Source: Sulfurimonas sp. (GTDB lineage: Bacteria; Campylobacterota; Campylobacteria; Campylobacterales; Sulfurimonadaceae). From it: a stretch of DNA of 61,152 bases. The stretch lies in assembly GCF_016744025.1 (NCBI RefSeq), contig NZ_JADGFC010000004.1:1-61152 (forward strand), in the 5' to 3' direction. Shown here piece after piece: positions 35,558 through 45,543 of this stretch (position 1 is its first letter; each line of letters starts with the position of its first letter). The notes under the pieces were generated by a model that ran no database searches, was not told the origin of the DNA, and worked only from the letters and a program-made list of their open reading frames with translations. The position numbers and the translations under genes are program-made.

Positions 35558-37066
35558 TTAGTATCCACTTTTATATACAAGAGCTGTAATAAACTCTAAT
35601 ACTGGGTTTACAGCAAGAAAAGCAAAAATAGTTCCCACTGCTGCAAATCCAATGATTGTTTTCAATGGAGTAGTTGCATTTGCCACAAATACATGTCCAT
35701 CTTTATTAATTACTGGCTCTTTCATAAACATATAAACGACTAGTTTTAGATAGTAATAAGCCCCTACTGCAGAGTTTAATGCCATTATAAAAGCTAGTAC
35801 AGTATAACCACCTGTAACAGCAGATGAGATTAAATATATTTTACCCCAAAATAGTGCAAATGGAGGAATACCAGCTAAACTAAGCATGAAAACTCCCATG
35901 ATAGTTGCAGCAACTGGTGATGTTTGAATCATACCCGCAAATTTCTCAAAACTATGATCAGTATATTGATGATAAGGAAGATGTTTCTGACGTGAAATCC
36001 ATAACATACTAAATGCACCTAAGTTAATGAAACTAAATAGTATCCAGTACAAGAACAGTGCACTATTTGATTGCGTTGTACCTATCAAAATAGCAGCCAT
36101 AACAAAACCAGCATGAGTAATTGAGCTATATGCAAGCATTCTCTTTACATCAGTTTGAACTAATGCCCACATATTTGCCATTGTCATTGTAACAACTACA
36201 ACTATATAAAGAATAACCTCTAACCAAACTACACCACTATGAATTAAGAACTCAAACATTCTCATAGCAACAATAAATACTGCTATTTTTGGAACAATTG
36301 ACATAAATCCAGCTAGAGATGCAGATGAGCCTTCATAAACATCTGGAGCCCATGTATGAAATGGAACAAGTGAGAGTTTAAATCCTAGTGCAGCTAAAAC
36401 AAATACAACACCTACAAGAACAAAGCCCATATCAGCAAAACCATTAGCTCCTAAAACTGCAGCTATTTGGTTAATCTCTATAGAACCTGTTAAAGCATAA
36501 AATACCATTGAACCAAAACTGAAAAAACCTGCAGATAATGCGCCCATAGTAAAGTACTTAATTGCTGCTTCAAAAGATTTGTCACGGTTATGCATAGCAA
36601 TTAAAGTATAAAGTGCTAATGATGCTGTTTCTAATCCAACGAAAATTAAAATTAAATTGTCCGTTGCAACCATAAACTGGAAACCACCAAGCATAAATAA
36701 GAATAGCGCAAAAAATTCTGGATAAGCGAATTCATGGAAGTGCTTATGTGTTAGTGCTAATGGAATAAATAGCAGAGATGCAACAACAATAATAAGTTGA
36801 GCAAGAATTGCTAAACCATCAATAAGCATTACATCAAAAACACCCATCATAGTGCCATTTTCAGTAAATATACCTGCTGTTTCTACAATAGCTCCTAAGT
36901 CTATAAGTAAGAAAAGAATACTTATCATTACAAATAGAGACTTATCTAAACCACTCTTAAATATATCAATAACTAAGATTAATAACGCACCGATGATAGG
37001 AATTAACATTGGGGCAAGAGTCATTAAGTTTAATGACTCTAGTGAAACATTTACTGGCTCTAACAT
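35558..37066 (-). CDS. nuoN: NADH-quinone oxidoreductase subunit N (cluster B)
   Basis: A 502-residue antiporter-like membrane subunit with about 14 helices. The key blocks are [29 protein letters not shown] and [28 protein letters not shown] (given in part), with the conserved Glu and Lys. Same length as the cluster A NuoN (502) but clearly a distinct sequence. It is the last complex I gene of cluster B; pflA follows. Its start overlaps the nuoM stop by one base. Confidence 0.96.
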   Translation of the reverse strand: MLEPVNVSLESLNLMTLAPMLIPIIGALLILVIDIFKSGLDKSLFVMISILFLLIDLGAIVETAGIFTENGTMMGVFDVMLIDGLAILAQLIIVVASLLFIPLALTHKHFHEFAYPEFFALFLFMLGGFQFMVATDNLILIFVGLETASLALYTLIAMHNRDKSFEAAIKYFTMGALSAGFFSFGSMVFYALTGSIEINQIAAVLGANGFADMGFVLVGVVFVLAALGFKLSLVPFHTWAPDVYEGSSASLAGFMSIVPKIAVFIVAMRMFEFLIHSGVVWLEVILYIVVVVTMTMANMWALVQTDVKRMLAYSSITHAGFVMAAILIGTTQSNSALFLYWILFSFINLGAFSMLWISRQKHLPYHQYTDHSFEKFAGMIQTSPVAATIMGVFMLSLAGIPPFALFWGKIYLISSAVTGGYTVLAFIMALNSAVGAYYYLKLVVYMFMKEPVINKDGHVFVANATTPLKTIIGFAAVGTIFAFLAVNPVLEFITALVYKSGY

Positions 37067-38619
37067 TATTGTGCCTCCGTATCTGTAGTTTTAGTAATCT
37101 CAATACCTTCAATAAGGTTAGGGATTCTAGCTTTAGCTTCTTCTGTTATAGCTTTATCGTGCATTAACTGTACAACAGACTCAACTGAATTATTTATAGG
37201 ACCCAATAATGGTTTAGGATAAATACCTAACCAAACTGTAATTATTACTAAAGGAACTAATGCAATAAGTTCTCTCTTGTTTACATCTGGAAGATTTCTA
37301 TTTTTTTCATTTGTTACTTCACCAAAAAACATCTTTTTGTAAGCTGCTAACATATAAATAGCTCCAACAATAATAGCAATACCGGCTAATAGAGTTAAGA
37401 TGTGTGATTGCTGATAGAATCCAAGAAGACTTAAAAACTCACCAACGAAGTTGATAGTTAGTGGAAGACCAACTGAAGCCATCATCATAATTCCAAAGAT
37501 AGTTGCGAATCTAGGCATAACAGATGCTAAACCACCAAACTCACTCATCATCTTAGTATGACGTCTATCATATATAACACCTACAAGTAAGAACAGAGCA
37601 CCGGAAACTACACCATGAGCAATCATTAAAAAGATTGAACCTGTAATACCTTCAACATTAAGAGCAAATGTACCAAGAATGATAACACCCATATGTGAAA
37701 CTGAAGAGTAAGCAACTACTTGTTTAACATCTTCTTGTGCGTATGCAACCATAGCTGTGTAAACAATCATAATAATAGCAATAATTGCTATTGGGAACAT
37801 AAAAAATACTGCTGCATCTGGAAACATTGGGAGTGAAAAACGGATAAATGCATATGTACCCATTTTAAGTAAAATTGCCGCTAGTATTACAGAACCGATA
37901 GTAGGTGCTTGACCGTGAGCATATGGCAACCATGTATGGAATGGGAACATTGGAACCTTAATCGCAAAACCAAAGAAAAATGCTGCAAATAACCAAAGTT
38001 GGAATGTCTCAGGTAATATTAGACGATACCAATCTAGTATTGCGAAACTCCATACACCAGTTGCTTGAAAGTAAAAATATGCCATAAAAAGCATACCAAC
38101 AAGCATTACTAATGAACCTGTAAATGTATATAAAAAGAACTTTACTGAAGCGTAAATTCTAAGAGGTCCACCCCATGCACCGATTAGATATAACATCGGA
38201 ACAAGAGATAGTTCCCAAAATACATAAAATACAATAGCATCTAAAGCAACAAATACACCTACCATAGTCATCTGTAAAAACAGAAGTGTGATAATCATAT
38301 TTTTTACATCTTTAGTATCTGAAAGAGATGCTATACCAATCATAGTAAAGAATGCTGCCAAAATTACAATAAATAGTGAAATACCATCTACACCTAATAT
38401 ATAGTTAATTCCAAATGCAGGAACTAAAGGAAGTTGTTCCATAAATTGCATTCCAGATACATTTGAATCAAATGAGAACCAAAGCATTAAAGCAAGAGTA
38501 AACTCTATAAATGAAACTGATACACCATAAGCACGCATACTATCTTTATGAACAGCAAAGCCAAATATAGCTGCTAATGCTGGAAAGAAAATTAAAATTG
38601 ATAAAATATTGTCTAACAT
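37066..38619 (-). CDS. nuoM: NADH-quinone oxidoreductase subunit M (cluster B)
   Basis: A 517-residue antiporter-like subunit. Family features are [43 protein letters not shown] and [21 protein letters not shown], with the conserved Glu (FWELSL) and Lys (AIKVPM). The C-terminal extension ends in a polar tail, [14 protein letters not shown]. Longer by 25 residues than its cluster A relative. Confidence 0.96.
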   Translation of the reverse strand: MLDNILSILIFFPALAAIFGFAVHKDSMRAYGVSVSFIEFTLALMLWFSFDSNVSGMQFMEQLPLVPAFGINYILGVDGISLFIVILAAFFTMIGIASLSDTKDVKNMIITLLFLQMTMVGVFVALDAIVFYVFWELSLVPMLYLIGAWGGPLRIYASVKFFLYTFTGSLVMLVGMLFMAYFYFQATGVWSFAILDWYRLILPETFQLWLFAAFFFGFAIKVPMFPFHTWLPYAHGQAPTIGSVILAAILLKMGTYAFIRFSLPMFPDAAVFFMFPIAIIAIIMIVYTAMVAYAQEDVKQVVAYSSVSHMGVIILGTFALNVEGITGSIFLMIAHGVVSGALFLLVGVIYDRRHTKMMSEFGGLASVMPRFATIFGIMMMASVGLPLTINFVGEFLSLLGFYQQSHILTLLAGIAIIVGAIYMLAAYKKMFFGEVTNEKNRNLPDVNKRELIALVPLVIITVWLGIYPKPLLGPINNSVESVVQLMHDKAITEEAKARIPNLIEGIEITKTTDTEAQ

Positions 38620-38622
38620 CTA

Positions 38623-40545
38623 TTAAACTCCTAAACCTGATAAAATTGTCTTAATTTCATCAGAATGTCTTACTGCTAATCCAAAAACAACAGCTAGTGA
38701 TAACAGGACAACAGTACCTGCTACCATCCATTTAAGCATTGTAGATAAATTACCACTTTGCATCGTTCTTGTATTTTTGCCTGTTTTATAGAATATATTT
38801 GCAATACCATCTACAGAGGCATCAATAATTTTTTGGTCAACTTGTTTCCAAAAAATTGTAGAAAGTGCTCTATATGATTTTACTAAATACTCATTATAAA
38901 AATGTGGAATATAGTACTGGTTGATTAATAATTTATATTTAAAACTATTCTCCATAGCACTAGTTCCATCTGGTACTTTAATATCTTTACACATATATTT
39001 TTTATAAGCAAATGCAATTGAGAGGATAACAAATAGTTGAGTACCTATTGTCATAATCCAATATGTTGCAGCGGAATGTACGTGATACTCTGTACCTGGA
39101 AGTAGCATTGTTACATACTCAAAGTATGTGCTTTTAAATGAACCTGCGATAATTGCTAAGATTAACAATGGTGTCATTGCTATTAACATAAACTTATAAG
39201 CTTCATGAGGATGAAAACCTAAAGATGTATGACGATCTTCACCATGGAAGATTAGAGCAATAATTCTAAATGAATAAAATGCTGTTAAACCAGCAGTAAG
39301 TAAAAGAACACCATAGATGATAAAGTGATGATCAACAAAAGCAACTTCTAAGATAAGATCTTTTGAGAAAAAACCTGCAAGAGGAAAGATTCCAGCAAGA
39401 GCAACAGATGCAAGAGTCATAAGAATCATTGTACCTTTCATTGTCTTACCAAGACCACCCATCTTAAAGGGATCAAGTTCACTGTTCATTGCATGCATAA
39501 CATTACCACCACCAAGGAATAGAAGCGCTTTAAAGAATGCGTGAGCCATTAAGTGAAAAAGTGCAACCCAGTAAGCCCCAAGACCAGCAGCTGCGAACAT
39601 ATAACCTAACTGAGATAGTGTTGAGTAAGCGATAACTCTTTTAATATCACGGTTTACAAGTGCCATACTAGCTGCAAAAATTGCAACAAAAGCACCTAAA
39701 GAAGCGATAAATAGACCAACATTTGGAATTAGAGTGTATAACTCGTTTGAACGTACAACTAAGTAAACACCAGCTGTTACCATTGTTGCTGCGTGAATAA
39801 GTGCCGATACAGGAGTAGGACCTTCCATCGCATCTGCAAGCCAAGTATGTAATGGAAACTGAGCTGATTTACCCATAGCACCAATAAACAAGAAAATTCC
39901 CATCCAAGTAAGAGTAGCGTTATCTAAGTCTGGCATTACTGCGAAAGCTTCGTGGTATTGTAGTGTTCCAGTATTCCAGTAAACAAGAAAGATACCGATA
40001 AGCATACCAAGGTCAGCAATACGGTTCATAATGAATGCTTCATTTGCTGCCCATGTAGCGCTCTCTTTGTGATACCAAAAACCAATTAGACCCCAAGAAC
40101 AAAGACCAACACCTTCCCAACCGATGAAAAGACCAGCAAAGTTATCACTCATAACTAGAATCATCATTGAGAAAACAAATGCAGATAACCAAGAGAAAAA
40201 TCTATTAAAACCCTTATCGTGATCCATGTAACCGATAGCATAAACGTGAACAACAGTTGAAACCAAAGTAACAACCATCATCATAGTAACACTTATCTGA
40301 TCAACAATAAAACCAAAAGGAATATAAAGATCACCAGTAGCCATCCATGTCATCAATTCAACTTGGACAAATTGACCAGTTGTAATTACATGAACTAAAA
40401 GTATTGTACTTGCTATTAATGATACTCCAAGAAGAGCACTTGTAACAATACCAGTTATAAGTGTCTTAGGAGATGCACCAAAAAGTGCAGCAAACAAAGA
40501 TCCTACTAATGGGGAAAAAAGTGCTGTATATAGTAATATTTCCAT
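38623..40545 (-). CDS. nuoL: NADH-quinone oxidoreductase subunit L (cluster B)
   Basis: A 640-residue distal pump subunit. Conserved blocks are LFIGWEGVGLCSWGLIGFWYHKE, NEAFIMNRIADLGMLIG, GKSAQFPLHTWLADAMEGPTPV and YSTLSQLGYMFAAAGLG. The C-terminal quarter holds the lateral helix (KYKLLINQYYIPHFYNEYLV onward) and final membrane helix. It lies three bases from nuoM and four from nuoK. Confidence 0.96.
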   Translation of the reverse strand: MEILLYTALFSPLVGSLFAALFGASPKTLITGIVTSALLGVSLIASTILLVHVITTGQFVQVELMTWMATGDLYIPFGFIVDQISVTMMMVVTLVSTVVHVYAIGYMDHDKGFNRFFSWLSAFVFSMMILVMSDNFAGLFIGWEGVGLCSWGLIGFWYHKESATWAANEAFIMNRIADLGMLIGIFLVYWNTGTLQYHEAFAVMPDLDNATLTWMGIFLFIGAMGKSAQFPLHTWLADAMEGPTPVSALIHAATMVTAGVYLVVRSNELYTLIPNVGLFIASLGAFVAIFAASMALVNRDIKRVIAYSTLSQLGYMFAAAGLGAYWVALFHLMAHAFFKALLFLGGGNVMHAMNSELDPFKMGGLGKTMKGTMILMTLASVALAGIFPLAGFFSKDLILEVAFVDHHFIIYGVLLLTAGLTAFYSFRIIALIFHGEDRHTSLGFHPHEAYKFMLIAMTPLLILAIIAGSFKSTYFEYVTMLLPGTEYHVHSAATYWIMTIGTQLFVILSIAFAYKKYMCKDIKVPDGTSAMENSFKYKLLINQYYIPHFYNEYLVKSYRALSTIFWKQVDQKIIDASVDGIANIFYKTGKNTRTMQSGNLSTMLKWMVAGTVVLLSLAVVFGLAVRHSDEIKTILSGLGV

Positions 40546-40549
40546 ATTT

Positions 40550-40858
40550 CTATCCTTTCATCGTTGACATTAAATCTAAGTCAATTGCATTATGTCGTTT
40601 GTGCCAAACAACTAATAGACCAAGTCCTACAGCAACTTCTGAAGCAGCGATTGCAATTACAAAAAATGCAAACATCTGACCAGTAAGATCACCGTAATAG
40701 TGTGAAATCGCAGCAAAAGCAATATTTACAGAGTTTAGTAATATTTCAGTTGCGAAAAATAACATTAAAAGATTCTTTCTTCTCATTACACCTACTAAAC
40801 CAATAGAGAATAAAATAGTAGAAAGTACTAGATAGTGATTAAGTCCTATTTCCATCAT
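40550..40858 (-). CDS. nuoK: NADH-quinone oxidoreductase subunit K (cluster B)
   Basis: A 102-residue three-helix membrane subunit. The two conserved acidic residues are in FFATEILLNSVNIAFAAIS and FFVIAIAASEVAVGLGLLVV. Its start overlaps the nuoJ stop by four bases. Confidence 0.95.
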   Translation of the reverse strand: MMEIGLNHYLVLSTILFSIGLVGVMRRKNLLMLFFATEILLNSVNIAFAAISHYYGDLTGQMFAFFVIAIAASEVAVGLGLLVVWHKRHNAIDLDLMSTMKG

Positions 40859-41436
40859 GAAAGTACCTTTTTCTTTTTTTCTTTTTTCATGTCTCTTATC
40901 TCAGCGTCACTCATAAGAGTAAGAGATAAATCCATTTTCTTACCAGCTAAAACAATACCTGAAACCATTGCAACAAGTAACATAACAGCAGCAAGTTCAA
41001 AAGGAACTAAGTACTTAGTAAAAAGAACTATACCTATCTCTTGAGTATTACCAGCACCTTCCGTCATAGGATAAAGAGCTGTAATATTATCTCCAACAAT
41101 TGGAGCAGCAAAAATTACAACAATTAAAACTGCAGCAACAGTTGCTAACCCAGTAACAAGAAGTTTATTACCATTTTTCTCTTTTAGTTCTCTTGTTGTA
41201 TCAAAGAACATCATTCCAAAAGCATAAAGAGCCATAACAGCACCAGAATAAACTACTATTTGTACTGCACCTAAGAAGTCAGCACCTAGAATAAAGAAAA
41301 AGGCTGATATAAAAATCATTCCTGCGGCTAATGCTGTTAAAGCATATAGCGCTTGTGATGTTGTTACAGTAATGTAAAACATCGCTATTGTTAAAAAAGC
41401 AAACAAATAAAAAGCAATCGCTTCAAACATACCCAA
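40855..41436 (-). CDS. nuoJ: NADH-quinone oxidoreductase subunit J (cluster B)
   Basis: A 193-residue membrane subunit with about five helices. Conserved blocks are FLGAVQIVVYSGAVMALYAFGMMFF and PFELAAVMLLVAMVSGIVLAGK. The basic tail EIRDMKKEKKKKVLS is unusual and would lie in the cytoplasm. It is five bases downstream of nuoI. Confidence 0.95.
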   Translation of the reverse strand: MGMFEAIAFYLFAFLTIAMFYITVTTSQALYALTALAAGMIFISAFFFILGADFLGAVQIVVYSGAVMALYAFGMMFFDTTRELKEKNGNKLLVTGLATVAAVLIVVIFAAPIVGDNITALYPMTEGAGNTQEIGIVLFTKYLVPFELAAVMLLVAMVSGIVLAGKKMDLSLTLMSDAEIRDMKKEKKKKVLS

Positions 41437-41441
41437 ACTCC

Positions 41442-42059
41442 TTAGTATGAGAGAGGTGTTTTTTTAACACTCTCATCTTCATGTGGTGTAATAGCACCAA
41501 AGCCTTCAAACTCTTGTTGAGCTCCAGCCTTCATTTTATCTAGTGGTGTAAGCATTGCTGCATAATCCACAAAATGTTCTCTTTGCTCAGATGCATTCTC
41601 ATACTCACCACCGTGAGTAATAGCTAACTCTGGACAAACTTCTGCACAATAACCACAAAAGATACAACGCCCAAGGTTAATTGTATATTCACTAACCTCT
41701 TTACGAGAGTTTTCATCTACCTTAGTTTCCATTCTAATACAATTTGATATACAAATCTTCTCACAAAGTCCACAACCGATACATCTCTCAGCATCTGATT
41801 CCCATAATCTTTTCATCTCATGAACAGCACGGTATCTTGGACCTATTGGCATCTTTTCTTCAGGATAACTAACAGTATGAATATCAAATCGAATCATCTC
41901 TCTCATAACAACCCAAAGTCCAACAAATAGTTCAATTCTAAATGTTCTTTTTAGAGTTCTTTTAAACTTATCCCATGGTTCAGTTGGATAATCTTGGATA
42001 TCTACCATAAAGTATTCGTTAGAGACATCTCTATTATTAAATTGTTCATTTTTCATCAT
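41442..42059 (-). CDS. nuoI: NADH-quinone oxidoreductase subunit I (cluster B)
   Basis: A 205-residue ferredoxin-like subunit with clusters N6a and N6b. The ligand sets are C93-x2-C96-x2-C99-x3-C103 and C132-x2-C135-x2-C138-x3-C142. It is longer than the cluster A form (167), mainly through an N-terminal extension of about 30 residues and a polar C-terminus. It lies between nuoH and nuoJ with short gaps. Confidence 0.95.
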   Translation of the reverse strand: MMKNEQFNNRDVSNEYFMVDIQDYPTEPWDKFKRTLKRTFRIELFVGLWVVMREMIRFDIHTVSYPEEKMPIGPRYRAVHEMKRLWESDAERCIGCGLCEKICISNCIRMETKVDENSRKEVSEYTINLGRCIFCGYCAEVCPELAITHGGEYENASEQREHFVDYAAMLTPLDKMKAGAQQEFEGFGAITPHEDESVKKTPLSY

Positions 42060-42066
42060 TACCCCC

Positions 42067-43053
42067 TTACATCAATACTATTGCAGTAATTAATATGTTT
42101 AAAACTGCGATTGGCATTAATACTTTCCAACATAACCACATTAACTGATCTGGTCTTACATCTGGCCAAGCAGCTCTTGTCCATAAGAAAAAGAAAAAGA
42201 AAAATGCCATTTTTCCAAGTAGTCCTAGTGCACCAAGGAAACTTCCATCACCATATCCACCTAAGAAAAGTAAAGGAATCACAAATGATATAAAGAACAT
42301 ATTTGCATACTCACCAATGAAGAAAAGTCCCCATCTCATACCAGAGTACTCAGTACCAAAACCATCAACAATCTCGTGATCATTGGCAATAAGGTGAAAT
42401 GGAGTACGACCAGTTTCAGCAAATGCTGCTATCCAAAAAAGAATAAATGCAACAGGTTGACTCCATACTATCCAATCAGTAAATCCACCTGATTGATATT
42501 CATTGAAATCAATCAGAGATAAAGAACCAACCATCATAATCGGAGCTAAGATTGACAAACCTGTAACTACCTCATATGAAATAAATACAGCAGCACCACG
42601 AGCGGCAGAAAGCAGTGCAAATTTATTCGCTGATGCCATACCACCAAGAAGTGGACCATAAAGACCTACTCCCATCATTCCAAGAATATATAATATACCA
42701 ATATTTATATCAGCAATAATTGGATGTACTTCATATCCAAAAATCGTGAACGATGGTAAAAATGGAATTGCAGCTGCAGCTAAAAAAGCTGTCGCAGCAG
42801 TAATAACTGGTGCTATCTTAAAGATAGGAGCCACTACATTACTTGGAATAATATCCTCTTTTGTAAACAACTTAATCGCATCTGCACCAAATTGTAATAG
42901 TCCGTAAGGACCAACATTCATTGGCCCAAGACGACGTTGCATAAATGCAAGAATCTTACGCTCAAAATAAGTTCCAATTCCTGCCAGCATAGAAAAGACA
43001 AGTAAAACTACAACGATTTTTATAACCGTTTCAATTAAATATGCTACTTCCAT
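42067..43053 (-). CDS. nuoH: NADH-quinone oxidoreductase subunit H (cluster B)
   Basis: A 328-residue subunit with about eight helices, normal length. Family blocks are GTYFERKILAFMQRRLGPMNVGPYGLLQFGADAIKLFTKED (in part), AETGRTPFHLIANDHEIVDGFGTEYSGMRWG and RAAWPDVRPDQLMWLCWKVLMP. It lacks the added membrane segments of the cluster A NuoH. It follows the longer NuoG gene by three bases. Confidence 0.96.
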   Translation of the reverse strand: MEVAYLIETVIKIVVVLLVFSMLAGIGTYFERKILAFMQRRLGPMNVGPYGLLQFGADAIKLFTKEDIIPSNVVAPIFKIAPVITAATAFLAAAAIPFLPSFTIFGYEVHPIIADINIGILYILGMMGVGLYGPLLGGMASANKFALLSAARGAAVFISYEVVTGLSILAPIMMVGSLSLIDFNEYQSGGFTDWIVWSQPVAFILFWIAAFAETGRTPFHLIANDHEIVDGFGTEYSGMRWGLFFIGEYANMFFISFVIPLLFLGGYGDGSFLGALGLLGKMAFFFFFFLWTRAAWPDVRPDQLMWLCWKVLMPIAVLNILITAIVLM

Positions 43054-43056
43054 ATG

Positions 43057-45543
43057 TTATTCCTTTTCAATCGAAGCTGTTGCAAAACGGTAACCGTCAA
43101 ACAGAGCCTCTGAATTTATTTTAGAATCAAATGTTGGTAAAACTGCTATATTGCCAGCGATTTTATTATCACTTACAATATTAACAACTATCTCTCCACG
43201 ATTACTCTTCACTCTCACACTATCACCTTCATTTAGTTCTGAAGCACTCAAGAATTCTTCACTCATATATAAACCAGCAATTTCATCAAGATTAGTTGCT
43301 TTATTTGTGAAATCAGTAAATTGTCTTACAGGGTTTGCAAGATAAATCAGAGTACCTTCTAATTTATCTTCACTAAATGCTTCTACATCTTGGTTAACAC
43401 TTATCTCAACTTCTACATTATCTAGTAAATATCCTCTAACTTCACTGCCATCATTTTCATAATGGTTTGGCAAGTTATCAAATGCTTGGGCTTTAAATCC
43501 TACTTTTGTTGGAAGAGAAATTGTATAATCAATTACATTCTGAGCATCCATTCCAAGCTCATTAGCAATGTCATTTAACTCATAACCTTTATACTCTAAT
43601 GCAGCATTAGTAGGGTTAACTCTTTTATTTACAGAAGTTAGAGTACCTTCTTGTTGATTGATTGCAGGCATATCTAGATCACCATCACCAAGAGCAGATA
43701 GAGTAAAATCTCCTTTTGTGTTGTAACCTACACTATATTCTCCAGCTTCTTCATCAAGTTCACAAATAAGAGCTACACCCAAAGAGTTAGTAAGTGTTGG
43801 AATCATAGTAAGCTCAATATCACTACATTTTTCAACTAGAGCAACTAGTCTAGCAATATTTTTAGAATTTGGATGATTATAAAGATCAGGTCCTACCATC
43901 ATAGTAAAACTATCTTTTTTCTTTAAGTTCTTTTCTAAAGTTTCCATGAAATTATCATCAGCACCTACGATGCTTAAAAGAGCATTATCATCTACAACAA
44001 CTTCTTTAGAAATTTTCTTAGGAACCATTTTAGATTTTTCTACTTCTACTTCTTCCTCTTCGCCTGTCTCAACATTCACTTTCATCTCTTTAACGATTTC
44101 AACTACTTTTTCTTTAATAGTCTCTTCAACTGTAATAGTCTTCTCAGAGTGAAAAGTTGCTAAGTAATCAGAAACTTTTGCAGGTAGTTTTTCTTTATCT
44201 GCAAATAGATCTAAAATTAGGTAAAGAGCTGCCTCTTCTTGAAGTGGTGCATGTTTCACACTCATAATGCTTTTACCAAGACCTTCAATGATTGGATCTT
44301 GTAAAGGGTGGAAATAAAGACCAGCCCCTTTGTTTACAGTCATTGAGTTATTTAATGAATATCTAGCATTTGGATTGTCACTTTTTAGTGCTGTTCCTAA
44401 AGAGATTACAAAGTTAGAGTTCATAGTAGTTTTTAAGTCACTGCCATAAAGCGTTGTTCCACTTATCTCACTATAGTCTTTTAAAAATGTTTGAAAAGAT
44501 TTAGCTTCATTATTGATAAGTTTAAATCCATGTTTTTCTTTTAAAGTTTGAAGAAGATAAGCTTCTTCGTTTGTAATTGTAGAAGTAAATTCAATTGTAT
44601 CAGCTTTTTTGAAAGCCTCTATTGCAGATGCAAAGGCAACTGCATCTTTAGACTCAACCTTGTTCTCATAATCAAATCCATATCTACCCGCTCCACAAAG
44701 TGAAACATAATTCCACTCATTCATAACACGATAGATTTTATCACTTGGATCAGAGATACTTGTTTGTTTAACATCATAAGAAATTTGACATCCAGCAGAA
44801 CAGTGACCACAAGTTGCAGGAACTTGGCTAAGCTCCCAAGCATTAGATTTATAAATAAAGTGAGTATCAACTAAGGCCCCAACTGGACAAACAGAAGCAC
44901 ACTCTCCACATGATGTACAATCAAGAGTATCAGTACCATTAGTTAAACCAATTACTGATTTGTTAAGTTTATTCCACATTGCGTATGCATCTTTTGGCAT
45001 AGTCTCTTTAAACTCAGCTTCTAGTGCATCTGCTCCACGAGGGATAGTCTTAAGAGAGTTATCACCAATCATATCTTTACATGTAGTCACACATCTCTCA
45101 CAAACTATACATAAACCTGAATTGTAGTGAATATGTCCCCAGTCATGAGAACTTCTATCTACATCTTTAACTGAATAGCTTTGTGTATCTACGCCCATCT
45201 CTAATGTATAGTTTTGTAGTTCACACTCACCAGATTGATCACAAACACCACATTGAAGAGGATGATTTACATCATAAACTTCCATGATTGCACGGCGCTC
45301 TTTTTCAATATTTTCAGTCTTTGTTGTAATAACCATACCATCTTTGCTTTTTGCATTACAAGAATAGACCTGTTTACCATCAGCCTCAACTAAACACACA
45401 CGACAAGCAAGTGTCGGGCTACATCTTGTTAAGTAACATATAGCTGGGATAAATATATCATTTGCACGCGCGGCATTAAGGATAAACTCTCCCTCTTGGG
45501 TTTGGACTTCTTTACCATCAATATTTATAGTAATCTTACTCAT
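43057..45543 (-). CDS. nuoG: NADH-quinone oxidoreductase subunit G (cluster B, long form)
   Basis: An 828-residue multi-cluster subunit. N1b: C36, C47, C50, C62. N5: H94, C98, C101, C107. A two-cluster ferredoxin-like region follows (C145, C148, C151, C155 and C209, C212, C215, C219), then an N7-type set beginning C245, C248, C252. The molybdopterin-type domain runs to the end. A charged insert near residue 490-520 is rich in K, E and V (VEVEKSKMVPKK). It is the second of two NuoG-like genes in tandem and overlaps the first by four bases. Confidence 0.93.
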   Translation of the reverse strand: MSKITINIDGKEVQTQEGEFILNAARANDIFIPAICYLTRCSPTLACRVCLVEADGKQVYSCNAKSKDGMVITTKTENIEKERRAIMEVYDVNHPLQCGVCDQSGECELQNYTLEMGVDTQSYSVKDVDRSSHDWGHIHYNSGLCIVCERCVTTCKDMIGDNSLKTIPRGADALEAEFKETMPKDAYAMWNKLNKSVIGLTNGTDTLDCTSCGECASVCPVGALVDTHFIYKSNAWELSQVPATCGHCSAGCQISYDVKQTSISDPSDKIYRVMNEWNYVSLCGAGRYGFDYENKVESKDAVAFASAIEAFKKADTIEFTSTITNEEAYLLQTLKEKHGFKLINNEAKSFQTFLKDYSEISGTTLYGSDLKTTMNSNFVISLGTALKSDNPNARYSLNNSMTVNKGAGLYFHPLQDPIIEGLGKSIMSVKHAPLQEEAALYLILDLFADKEKLPAKVSDYLATFHSEKTITVEETIKEKVVEIVKEMKVNVETGEEEEVEVEKSKMVPKKISKEVVVDDNALLSIVGADDNFMETLEKNLKKKDSFTMMVGPDLYNHPNSKNIARLVALVEKCSDIELTMIPTLTNSLGVALICELDEEAGEYSVGYNTKGDFTLSALGDGDLDMPAINQQEGTLTSVNKRVNPTNAALEYKGYELNDIANELGMDAQNVIDYTISLPTKVGFKAQAFDNLPNHYENDGSEVRGYLLDNVEVEISVNQDVEAFSEDKLEGTLIYLANPVRQFTDFTNKATNLDEIAGLYMSEEFLSASELNEGDSVRVKSNRGEIVVNIVSDNKIAGNIAVLPTFDSKINSEALFDGYRFATASIEKE

